A stretch of DNA of 64,000 nucleotides, from the NCBI GenBank assembly GCA_948567375.1, contig OX419759.1:35441493-35505492 (forward strand), in the 5' to 3' direction. Made by a program: the position numbers and the translations under genes. The notes beneath the pieces are model-generated. The model was not told where the DNA came from. It made no database searches and saw nothing but the letters and a program-made list of their open reading frames with translations. Below, one piece after another: positions 36,473 to 47,172 of the stretch (position 1 is its first letter; each line of letters opens with the position of its first letter). The DNA comes from Lunularia cruciata (lineage: Eukaryota > Streptophyta > Marchantiopsida > Lunulariales > Lunulariaceae).

Positions 36473-37131
36473 CTTAATCTCTCAAAATTCATTCAACATC
36501 CCCTGCATTCCTTACACTAGCTCTTGCAATTACGGATCCATGGTTCCTGCAACACTCAATTGCTAATGTTTACTTCAATACATAGTCAATATAATCACTC
36601 TGGAAGGCGCACAAACTATCGGAACTACCATTGGGACCTCAGAAGCTATCACTCGTTGATAGTACTCCTCACCAAAATTCCTAACCACAAAATCTCTAAA
36701 CATCACTTTTGGCCTCACTACACAATAGATTTCTACTTGAGTGTTGAAAGGGAGAGGATTTGGGACATTCATATCCATTATATCATAATAGAATGTAGAT
36801 TGTCAAATCCCACTCTCTGTCATATATCACCACAGGTAGAATCACCGGGTTTGGTGAGTTCATCACTCTGTCCATGAATATTGCACCAAAGTGATAAACT
36901 AGCGATACCCTCATCTGCTCACGCTAGATGTACATAACCTTGATGTGGAATGGATTTGAGAATGGAAAGCTAGGTGTGGGAAATTGGCCTCCCGGTGCAT
37001 CCATCCCATCCGCTCTCTAAAGTCCTTCCTAAGTCTAGCAACTACTCTATCTTCTCCGCCTCAAATTACTCAGTTTCAATAGTTCATGTTATTCCAAGAG
37101 GGGTAATCCATTCTCTTGGACTAAAACACTC

Positions 37132-37143
37132 GCTTTGATACCA
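37132..37143 (-). promoter_or_regulatory. Primer-binding site of the chromovirus
   Basis: On the minus strand the sequence one base inside the 5' LTR is TGGTATCAAAGC, one mismatch from the usual initiator-methionine tRNA site TGGTATCAGAGC. Confidence 0.85.
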
Positions 37144-37144
37144 T

Positions 37145-37886
37145 TGTAATACTCCGAGGACAAGAGAAGAGAGAAAACACAGATTGCATACTCAAACATT
37201 TGATGCCCCAAGGGAGCACATTCTCTTTATTATATAGACAAAGAGGATCTCCTCCAAGGAAGCTCCACCATATGATTAGGGACACAGATAGGTGACATGT
37301 CTGCAAGCTCCACCCTTGGATTACTTACTTGGATGGGTGACATGTCTGGTCTAGGTCCTATCTGGTTGGTCAAACAAGCTTTGACCGGAGGGAATCTTTT
37401 ATGGAATCTTCTTGTAGGAATCTTAGAATCACGTGAGTAAGGTACTGTTGGAAAGCTCTTGATGAGACAAAGCAGGGGGAGGGAAGGCCAGCCATTCCTC
37501 CACTTGGGGGGGGGGGGAATCTGCACATTTTCAAGGCCTTATTCATCCGTTTAGGCCTCTGAAATTGCCTTCAAAGATTTCAGGCATATTTTGATTCCTA
37601 CTCTATTAGTAGAAGTCCCCTTTTGGTGATACCTCTTTCTGATCTATTTAGTCCATCATGTGTAACATCCTTCCAGATGTTACCAACCAATTCTCACCTT
37701 TAAATCATAGGTCTAACTATTGGTTCTAAGGTTCTCAAGTCTATTTTGGTTTCTGCCCTATTAGTAGAGGTATTCTTTTGGTGATACTTCTATCTAATCT
37801 ATTTCAACCATCATGTATAACATCATTCTAGATGTTACCAAACCGAATTTCACATCTAGATCATATGGCTAGCTCTTGGTATTACA
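37145..37886 (-). repeat. 5' LTR of the chromovirus
   Basis: The 742-bp copy carries the longer form with two GGTGACATGTCT repeats, as in the solo LTR at 26,103-26,860. It is bordered on the outside by the target duplication CCTCA. Confidence 0.92.
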
Positions 37887-37891
37887 CCTCA

Positions 37892-38980
37892 CCGGAGAGA
37901 AACAAAGATAGTCTGATTGGTCATCCTTCCAACCTCACTATTGAGAGCACACCATAGCACCAATGCTCAAAAGTCAGGGCACCTCACACAACGTGGTACA
38001 CAAATAGGAAGCAAAGAATGGAGGGGGTCCAATCACAAGAAATCTAAATCAAAACCCTTCATCTCATAAAATAACACATGATTGACTCTGCCACCATTTG
38101 CCATTTGATATTAGAGAAGTTTGTATCTAAGTCCTAAGCTACCAAGATCACCAAGAATGGGATCAAACTGCCTCTCCTAGCCAAAGCTACAAGTGTATAG
38201 ATAACAGTGGCAAAGTCACTATGATAACAAGTGAGGGTGGACCAGTTGGCTAGGGCACCAGTATAGGAACAAGAGATCTAGGGGTCAAACCCTGTTGCGC
38301 ATAATCTAGTAGTATGGGCAGATTTTGCCAACCAATGACCAAGATCTACTCTAAACTAGCTAGTCTCATGCCAACAAGCTGGCTTGCTAGCCCTTCTAGC
38401 CTTCGTAGTTTCTCATAGCCCACAGCCCTATGCCTCTAAACGCCAAAATTTAGCCAAATGAGGCCTTTCTTCTTGCCACTTTGAAACTCCTCAAAACTTG
38501 TGAAAGTCCTCTAAACTAGCAAAAGTCCTTCAAATCTGGCCAACCAACAAAACTCCTCCAAATCTTACCAAAAGCTGACATAAACTTCAGCAAAATCTGA
38601 CATAAACCCTAAATTTGGCTGACAGCCAAATCCTCCGCTAACTCTTCACTTGAGCCAAATTGAAAACATAGGTTTTTCCAAATCATAAATTCACAAGAAT
38701 AGCTTCCCAACTCCACTTTGATTTTACTTTTTGAGCCCAACTCGCAACAAATTGTTCCTACCTTCACCTCTTGAGCTCAAAATCACAACCACTCCTTCTT
38801 TGCTCAAAAATTGGCTAGCGCTTCCGCACATCGTCTACCTTATTGCCAAATTTGCATCAAGCAACGAGCTTCTGCACACCAAGGAAATATTGAACTTCAA
38901 TCGAGCTACCAATGATCCACCAAGCTTGGAGATACCACCAACACTCAAAGTTTGATTTCCTCTTGATTTCACTTCTCTGA
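37892..38980 (-). other. 5' leader of the outer gypsy element
   Basis: This sequence lies between the chromovirus insertion and the outer element's 5' LTR. It holds no convincing frame. The minus strand next to the LTR reads TCAGAGAAGTG, a possible decayed primer-binding site. Confidence 0.5.
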
Positions 38981-39440
38981 TGTAATCAGATTTGTTACAA
39001 CTCTCAAGTACACCCAACTCAAATCAATACTTGATCTGTCCTCTATAAACTACCAACAACTGGGCACTGATTACAATCAAGCCACACCCACTCTAGTTAA
39101 GAGAATCCAAGTGATGTTCACCGGCCTCTGTCCACCATAGCCAAGAACTCGAAGGCTCAAGATTGGAGAAGTGAGCTCTATGGAGTTGCACTTAGAAATT
39201 ATACCCCTTGACTCGAGCTAGGTCTAAAACCCTAACAGTCCCACTAATGGCACACTCGACGGTGCAAACGGTGTAAAGTGATGATGGGCCCCATCGTGAA
39301 GTCAGTATCTTGAACATGAAATCTGATTGTTGGAAAGTAGTCTTTGAGAAACTGGTGAAATAACTCTAATTACTATCATTGGAACTCCAATGTACGAGCA
39401 ATCTAGATGCGACACTACAAATGGCATGACACATGATACA
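38981..39440 (-). repeat. 5' LTR of the methyltransferase-carrying gypsy element
   Basis: On the minus strand it begins TGTATCATGTGTCATGCC and ends AATCTGATTACA. It matches the sequence at 24,179-24,610. No target duplication could be paired because the other end is rearranged. Confidence 0.75.
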
Positions 39441-40567
39441 ATAGGTAGATTGAGGGTTTAATTTATCATTGCAGATTTTGATGAAACCACTTTATTCTTT
39501 CTATTCATTACAAGGTATAGTGTTTTACAAGATAAATTAGGAAAGGTTTGAAAGTTGTATTTTAGTTTACTTATCTTTTACAAAGTAATCCATAGAAACT
39601 TACAAGCAATTAACTTTTGTTCATCAAATAAGATAATTTGTTTAAGATAGTTTATTTGCTAATTATCAAACATTGTGGTCTTTTTAAAAATTAGATTACA
39701 AATTTATTGATATACATAATATTAAATTAAATTAATATTATGACTTAAGAGGAGATTTGAAATTTTAAAACAATATTATATTCAATAAATTTATAAATTT
39801 ATTTTATTCAATATAGTATTTTATAATATGTATAAGATGCTGAAATTCATGAAATTATTCTCTACTTTCCATCTCAAGTTAATAAATCTAGAATACAATA
39901 CTTTTTCAATGTTTCTTAAATTAATCATGTTCATTTTGTATATGATTAAAACTGAATTGCTTAAAGTATCCTCTTTTTCTTTTTCTTTTTAGATATTGGT
40001 TGTTGAGCTATACTAATTTGGAATATAGATTTTGATTTATTTATAAAATAATTAGATCTATATTATATTTTTTTGCCATAATTAAACCTTGGTATTTAGT
40101 TTATTAATAGGTATACTAGCCAAGCATCCCAAAAATAAAAGTATTCATATCAATTCCATATGACCTTATGCACTATTGTTTTGGGTAGGTTGAGTTGCCA
40201 GGCTAGGTGATAATGTAATTCAAAAAAGGAATTGCAATCCTAGATAGTAGTATAATTTTACTAATATTCTCATGTTGATATCTTGAAATTATTCTAAAAC
40301 TTTTTTATCCTATATATTAAATTTAAGATATATATGAAGGCCATTTATCACAAAATTAAACCTTCAATAGATTTCACATTGTGGAGTAATTTTTGTAGTG
40401 GTACTACTTAGTTCATAAGAAGGTGGTGTTATGCACCAACAATCCATATATATATTAAAGGAGATTTATATTTTGAAATGATAGATTTTAATTAAGAACT
40501 TTCATTAAGAACTTGAAATGAGAATTTCTAAAAAAGCAACATGTTAGAAATATAAAGTGATAATATA
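39441..40567. other. AT-rich, no gene seen
   Basis: Very AT-rich sequence with no frame or repeat that I can assign. Confidence 0.5.
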
Positions 40568-40937
40568 TGTAACAATATGGAGTTTAACAAAAAAAGTTAG
40601 TAGGCTAATGAAGTAGCAAATAAGAGAAATTAGCCTAGAATATTTTAGAAGTATCTAGGAAGCTTCTTGGGAAGCTTCTCGGCTAGTTTAGCTTGCATCC
40701 CAAGTAGGTAGCTTCTAGAAGCTTCCAACTAGCTTAGCTTGCACGCAATGTAAACTACTTCTAGAAGTAAGCTTCATGAGAAGCTTCCCAATTAACTTGG
40801 TTTGCACTCCAAGAAGTATGATCTCTATAAATACAAGAGCTGAAGCTCATACTATGCGTTTGAAGTTTTCCCTTGTCCAAGTGTCCCAATATGAGCTTTC
40901 ATTCTCCTATTTATCTTGTCAGTCTTGGTATTTTATA
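40568..40937 (+). mobile_element. Solo LTR of the 54-63 kb gypsy family
   Basis: The 370-bp sequence begins TGTAACAATATGGAGTTTA and ends TTGGTATTTTATA. It is related to the LTRs at 54,067 and 62,296, including the GGAAGCTTCTTGGGAAGCTT and AGCTTAGCTTGCACGC segments. ATATA occurs directly before and after it, consistent with a 5-bp target duplication, although the region is AT-rich so chance cannot be excluded. Confidence 0.82.
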
Positions 40938-42709
40938 ATATATGTACAATAGTATAGATCTCTTAAGTCTTTTGAAGTAGATTGTACTTCACAAGGAACA
41001 AGAGTGTCTTATTTCATTGAGAAACATCTATAAAATAAAAAAGCTATAAATATAGCATCATGTTATATGAACAAAACCTCAACAAAATTCTATTCACACA
41101 AACCTAAAAAGGTTCAATTTTGACTTATAAATCTCCCAAAACTTTGGTTTCAAAGATAATGTTATAAGAATAGTCATAAATCACTTTATATTACTCCAAA
41201 CTTTTGTGAAATTGAAAACTATCATCCCAAGAACTTACTTCTTCTTATTCACTTTTCATTTGGATAATTATTGATTTGGAAACTTCCTTTTTGGAGGGAA
41301 AACGATCCTTGATGATTTTACAAGTGGGAGTTATTAGGTGTTTTCTACTTATGATATCAAATTAAAGGCAAGAAATGTCAATTTTGTGTTTTTTCCTAGA
41401 TCTCATTGAATCACATTATTTACCAGATAAACTTTCAAGAAAATATCTTCTATCCAAAGATCTTTGACTTCTATTACATGTCATTGACTCACATCTTTTT
41501 GTAGAATTGTTTTACCATCATCACTATGTATAACTTTATATCTACTATTCTTCACTCTAAATGGCATCTCCAATCTCCAATGGACATCTATAACATGAAA
41601 ATAAACATATAATTTGTAAGTTTATTGAAGTTACAAAGACTATTACTCATCTTTGATAGTTACATACTTTTATGTAGCTTATCACACAAAATCTTTGGTA
41701 TATGATTCTCTACTTTTCTTCATATCGGATGAGTGGTGTATATCTAAAGACTTACAGTTTCTCAAAGTATTTAAGTTTAGTGGCAAAAAGTGGAATTGAA
41801 TATTATCTATATTTCATTAGTATCATAAGAATCACACATATACAAACTTGTGCATTATAGTTTGTAAGATTCAAATTCTTTACATTTAGCTAAATGGAAG
41901 AATTAGCAAGAAACAATACGACAATAATGGGAGAATGATGGAATTGCTCTATAATTAATTTTTTGCAGTGACAATTAAAATATTGAGAAAATGAAAAATA
42001 TCCTTAATTGTTAGTTTTATAAGAGTGAACAAAATAAGACGTGCATTCTAATACTTCTCTATCTTGTTTTCAGAATTCTCTTTTTTAAAATTATTATTAT
42101 TATTTTGTATTATTTCTTGAACTTTGTATTTTTTGCTGAAACTTTGTAACCCTCTAATTCTCTTTTTGTCCTAAAAAATGGACTCTCCAAAATAAAAAAG
42201 TAAAATAATCCATATTTTATACAAAGAAATAAATAGCAAAATTGGTTATATGGTCTATATCCTAGTTACATATCCTTTAGAGGAGTGAACAAGAATAGAG
42301 AAATAAATTTATAATGAAAGATATTGGAATATAAATTGACCATATAGTCTTAAGATAATAATCTGTGTAGTCATTCATTTTGAGTTTTTTTGCATAATTG
42401 CCAAACAAGAACATACCATTAGCTAGGTGTTAAGAATATTTCATGATTTTTCTAAAATTAATATCCACTTTCTCCATAAGGAGGAAGCTATGAAAAATCT
42501 CTCTCTATATATATAATGTGTAAGATATACATAAAGGTAAATTTAATCATTTTCATTATGGATTTTTTTAACAATATAACTTAAGATACTAGGTAATATA
42601 AAATACAACTTAATAGACACTAAAAAATGTTTCACCAAAAGCATAAAGATCAAAGATGCATAGTAAATAAAAATATTTTGATATCTTATGATATTGAAAA
42701 ATTTTAATT

Positions 42710-42743
<34 letters not shown>

Positions 42744-42849
42744 TTTTTACCATATAAAGGCAACTCTTGATATCAAGGTGATATGTAAAAGTTATGTTTA
42801 TCATAGATATGGATAACTTTAAAGGAGATAAAAATTTATTTATGGAATA
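40938..42849. other. AT-rich, no gene seen
   Basis: No recognisable coding sequence. A (TA)n microsatellite occupies 42,713-42,741. Some of this stretch may be decayed 3' sequence of the adjacent copia remnant. Confidence 0.5.
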
Positions 42850-44650
42850 TTGATGAAATTCTAATCCATTAATCTAAAGTACCTTTGAGGTACTTGAAAG
42901 TTCTTTTCACAACTTTCCAATGTTGAGGTGAAGAATTAGAACTAAACTTTGCTACTATGCTAAGAACATAAGTTGTGTCAGGTCTTGTACCTATTATAGC
43001 TTGATACCTAATGTTTCTTGATAGAGTGCTCTAATTGGTTTTGTATCTTCTATTTATAATCTAATATTTGGATATGCAAGAATAGCAACTGGATATGCAT
43101 CTTCAACATTGAACTTTTCAGTAATTTACTCTATATATCTTTGTTGAGTCATTCCAATTCTGAGATTTTATCTATCACTACAAATCGGAAGTCCTACATA
43201 GCACTATGTGTCTCCATGTGTAACTTCAAATTCTCTACCAAGGTGATCTAACATGGTAGCAATGTGGGATTTATCTTTCCCACAAATCAGTCTATTTTCT
43301 ATAAAGATAATGTGGATTACTCCAAATCCGTAATATACAGAAGGATAAAAAAGGGATGATTGCAACTCACTAAGAAGTCATCAAACTCTTGATTGCAATT
43401 CCTTGAGGCTTGATTCAAGCCATAAAGACTCTTTAGCAATCTACCAACACTCTTCTCCTTTCAAGCTTTTAAGTATTGTTGTGGTTGCTCCATAATTTCC
43501 ACATGCAAATCTTCCTTAAGAATTGACTTGATATCAAATTGAGCTATGTCCATGTCTTCTACTGTATATAGTAAAAGAAAAGATCTGATGGAATCAAACT
43601 TGACTAATGGAGCAAAGATCTCCTCATACTCTATACTTATAAGTTGTGAATATCTCTTGGCTACAAGTCTAGCCTTGTGCCTTTAGATGTTACACTTAGC
43701 ATCAAGCTTGGTTCTATAAACCCCATTACATTTGATTGCTTTTCACCTTCAAGCAAGGATGTAAGCTTCTAAGTATTATTATGCTTCAATGACGTGAACT
43801 CCTCATCCATGGCCTTCACCCACTCAAGTAATTGCATTGCATCTTGGAAATGAACAAGATCTAAATCTACATCTCCTTCTCCAGTTTTAGTTGCAACAAT
43901 GCAAGCATAAGATGTCTTACCATAATCCCACTCACCAAGTCTTTGTGGTTGTCTTTTCATTCTCCTACTTTTGTGATTTTTTCCATCTTGAGTGGTTGAA
44001 GTTGAGTTCATTTGCAAATCAGGTTCTTGATTGCACTCACTTTCTTCTTGAAGTGGATAAATGCTAGTCTCACTTGTTGATTCCTCCATAGTCTACTTTG
44101 TAGACTCCCTAGCAGCTTGTGGAAACTCTCCATCAGCTTCTATCTCATCAATGCACATTATAGCATTGACTTGCTCTTTATTTCTTGCTTGAGTACCATT
44201 AGTGTCAACATCTATAATTATCAATGATCAGTTTGCTGCTCACTAACATAACATCCCTACTTTCATATATGTTGTTCTTCTTCTGATCCCACAATATGAA
44301 GGCTTTGGATTCTGAACTTTATCCAACAAAAGATATCTCTTGTCCCTTTGGATTAAACTTCTTTCTTTGACCTTTTGATGTGTGCACAAAGATTGAACAA
44401 CCAAGAGTTCTCAAATATGCAATTTTTGGTTTTGTTCTATGTCAAAGCTCATAAGGAGTTTCCTCTAAAGCTCTACTGAATACTCTATTCAAGACATGTG
44501 TAATAGCTCCCATTGCTTTTACGTACAAATCTCTAGGTAGCTTGCTAGAATGCAACATGCTTCTTGCCGCTTCAAATATGGTTCTATGATCTCTCTGCGA
44601 TATTGTTTCTGCTCAAGAGTGTAAGGTGTTATAAGTTAATGGACTAATCC
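42850..44650 (-). pseudogene. Decayed Ty1/copia pol (integrase C-terminal part and reverse transcriptase)
   Basis: On the minus strand, 44,600-44,280 encodes the end of a copia integrase (AARSMLHSSKLPRDLYVKA, then LRTLGCSIFVHTSKGQRKKF and FNPKGQEISFVG). The frame at 44,089-43,769 has the linker RMKRQPQRLGEWDYGKTSY and the RT start FQDAMQLLEWVKAMDEEFTS followed by LKHNNT. Further on, 43,700-43,380 contains copia RT segments LVAKRYSQLISIEYEEIFAP, FDIKSILKEDLHVEI and LKSLYGLNQASRNCNQ. The order integrase before RT is the copia order, unlike the gypsy elements here. Many stops show it is dead. I could not identify its LTRs. Confidence 0.8.
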
Positions 44651-45914
44651 AACATTCTATAAAAAAATAAAATCCTTTTCATTGTATTCACCTCCTCAAT
44701 CAAATCATAATTTCTTGATCTTCACTTCACATTGAGTTTCTACATATGTGAAGAACATCTATATATATCCCACTAAAATGGTGAGGTTCATACCTTCCAC
44801 ACTTTCTAAGATATTAAAAGGATAAAATTAACTAATAGACTTCCATTGTACTTTTCTAGACATGTAAAATTGCAAGATAAGATATATCAAAAGATAAAAA
44901 ACAAAAGATTAGTATAACCTTTCGAATGACTTTTTAGGATTGGAAGAATGCTCTTCAAGATCGAGATATATTTTAGAAGCTTAAGTGTGTATCTTGTAAC
45001 TTTCACATGAAGAGTTATAGTGACTTCTTTGATGGGTACCAATAATTTTAATAGCCTAGCAATTGATGTAGTCTTCTAGATGATTGAATTATGATGATCT
45101 GTTTGATGGTTGATAATAATCCAGCCACAGCAATTGTAGTTGTCTTCTAGATGATTGATTTATTATGATTTCTTCCCATGGTTGCTAATAGTTTTAATAA
45201 CCATAGCAGTTGATGTTGTCGTCGAGATAATTGTACCCTGTCACTTGCATCACATGGTAAGATTGAGGAGTTAATCTCATACCTTGTAAGAGGCCAGTTT
45301 TTAAGCATACTGTAATCATAGGGAAAGGTCTATCCAACAGTAAAACTCTTGGTAATGTGTATGCGGAAGATGAAATGGATCCCGCGAGTAATGAAACTTT
45401 GCTTCCACTGAGCACTACGATCCGTGGAATCTTGCTCGACTCTGACGTAAGCTGAAAGGAGGTCCTACGGGTGGCTGGTGGGTGCGGTATTTTGCTATTT
45501 CCCTCCTTTGATCCTGCTGTCAGTGTTTGGTGTTTGCAACGTTTGAATCCATGTACTGGAAGTGGTGAAGGGTATCTCTTGAAGCCTGGCGGCCTTCCAG
45601 TAATGCTGGTGGAGGTGCCCAACTTTGACATGCAATTTCATGGCCGAAGTCCGATCAATTCAACCGAACAGGTTGGTGACCCGGAGTTCAGCGATTGATG
45701 GGTTTCACAGAATATAGTCTGTAGATTTCTTCCTGAATTCTTTTGTTGGTGGAAGGCACGATGTGTGTATCTGTATGAGGTCGAAGCAGTGGTGGGAAGA
45801 AGAGTGTGGGGGATGGTGGATGGAAGTTGAGACAGTTTCCAGAAGTGACTTGTGATTTATTCGAAAAAGATGTGAATTGTAAGGGTTTAAGCAGAGCGGA
45901 GGAATTTCTGCGAG
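44651..45914. other. 5' flank of the protease gene
   Basis: Base composition rises from AT-rich to mixed at about 45,200. A 145-codon minus frame (45,194-45,631) and a 75-codon plus frame (45,471-45,698) overlap antiparallel; neither has a recognisable domain. The promoter and 5' UTR of the IMP2-type gene should lie in the last part, but I cannot place them. Confidence 0.4.
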
Positions 45915-47172
45915 ATGGGTACAACAACACCGCAGCTGGTGTTAGGTTTGATGCGGAGATTTTTGAAGGGTGCTGCTGTTGGAGTTGCAGCAGGTATCAC
46001 CGTGGCTGATAGATTTGGCTCTGTAGTGCGGCTCAATGGGCGATCCATGCAGCCCACTTTTAACCCCGAAGAAATTGGATTTCCCAGCAAGGACATTGTG
46101 GTGGTGGAGAAGTTTTGTCTGCGCAACTTTAATTTCACTCGCGGTGATGTCGTCGCATTTAGGTACGGATTCTTCACTCTTAAGAAGAACCTATTCCATC
46201 ACTCTGAATGATGAAGAACCTATTCAAGTGTTGTGCTTTCCAGGTGCCCACTGTTTCGCATTTTTCAAGCCGTGCTTGCCTGTTTAGGTTCATCATTATC
46301 ACCTACTAATTTAGTTTCCAGAAAAAGATTGTCAGTCCTCGTTTTGGTGATTCAAGATTCTGGAATTCTGTCAGGACAAGAGGTGGTGAATGAATGTCTG
46401 TGCGCAAGCTAAAGGTCAATATCATTTTGAGCTTAATCTGGATAAAAGAACGTTACAAGACTGCGAATGTGATTTTTTGATGTGTTCAGTTGTGCAACTA
46501 TGTCTTAAATCATTTGAGGCAGGTCACCACAGGATCCAAAGGAGTATCTTGTGAAACGTTTAATAGCTCTACAAGAAGATTGGATCACTGTGCCGGGTAC
46601 CTATGATATCTTACAAATCCCTAAAGGACATTGTTGGGTCGAAGGCGACAATGTAGATGTCAGTCTAGACTCCAAGGAATTTGGCCCGGTAAGCCTTGCA
46701 CTCCTGCAAGATTGACCTGTGCTCTTGAGGACTTCGGTACCTAGTATCATGGACTGTGTGCTTACCTCTCTAAGTAATTGATAGTTATCACGATCTTTAC
46801 TGGGTTACCATGTCAGAGTCAGAGTCAGAGTCATTCAATCAGTCAGACGTGGGTATGGAATCGGGTTGTTAAGAACGGGTTCTGTATTTCATTACGCAAT
46901 ATGTGCAGTTTCTTAGACTGAGACTAAAAGTGTGGCCTGCTCCTTTATGAGTGGTCTACACTTGAATATATATCCCCTTTGTTTCTGAAGTATTACATTC
47001 TCTTTATTTGAGGTTTATTTAGTTATTGTCATGGGGTTTTATTTTGCAGATACCGATAGCACTCATGCGTGGGAGGGTTACGCACGTCATCTGGCCACCA
47101 CATAGGTTTGGTCCTGTTGAAAGCAAGTCCCCAGTTGGACGTGTTGTTTCACGCAAGGAGGGTCGAAGATAG
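45915..47172 (+). CDS. IMP2: Mitochondrial inner-membrane protease subunit 2 (IMP2-type signal peptidase), three exons
   Basis: A type I signal peptidase-family serine protease of the mitochondrial inner membrane that removes sorting signals from intermembrane-space proteins. Exons are 45,915-46,162, 46,523-46,688 and 47,050-47,172 with GT-AG introns and matching phases, giving 178 aa, the usual size. A hydrophobic N-terminal segment (about residues 19-31, GAAVGVAAGITVA) anchors it. The catalytic serine is in NGRSMQPTF (Ser44) and the general-base lysine in VKRLIAL (Lys94). The C-terminal part has CWVEGDNVDVSLDSKEFGP then IPIALMRGRVTHVIWPPHR, matching plant IMP2-like proteins. The start gives MGTTTPQLVLGLMRRFLKG. 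The gene is compact and intact. IMP1 is the alternative, but DSKEFGP-IPIALMRGRV favours the IMP2 type. Confidence 0.93.

Larger units (their letters stand above)
31320..37886 (-). mobile_element. Chromodomain-bearing Ty3/gypsy retrotransposon (chromovirus)
   Basis: A complete but mutated element. Its LTRs begin TGTAATAC and end GTATTACA on both strands, and it is bounded by the 5-bp target duplication CCTCA (31,315-31,319 and 37,887-37,891). On the minus strand the order is 5' LTR, primer-binding site, gag with zinc knuckle, protease, reverse transcriptase, RNase H, integrase, chromodomain, polypurine tract and 3' LTR. RT and RNase H share one frame. There are a few internal stops and at least three frame changes. 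It is inserted in the 5' part of the methyltransferase-carrying element. The two LTRs are very similar, suggesting a fairly recent insertion. Confidence 0.93.
24179..39440 (-). mobile_element. Degenerate Ty3/gypsy retrotransposon carrying a cytosine methyltransferase domain
   Basis: The outer element of a nested block, read on the minus strand. Related LTRs lie at 38,981-39,440 (5') and 24,179-24,610 (3'). The order is 5' leader (37,892-38,980), gag (31,120-29,515), aspartic protease (DSGA at 28,892-28,903), a YDVLVG linker domain (28,720-28,319), a C5-DNA methyltransferase (about 28,230-27,000) and reverse transcriptase/RNase H (26,102-25,104). Integrase is not visible and appears deleted near 25.1 kb. 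Frameshifts and stops show it is dead. Two later insertions interrupt it: a chromodomain element (31,320-37,886) and an inverted solo LTR (26,103-26,860). Published work has described retrotransposons with captured DNA methyltransferases in charophyte algae and dinoflagellates; this element appears to be of that kind. Confidence 0.8.

Noticed and set aside
45194-45631. 145-codon minus-strand ORF upstream of the protease gene
   Set aside because: It has no recognisable domain and overlaps an equally unconvincing plus frame; likely 5' flank of the IMP2-type gene.
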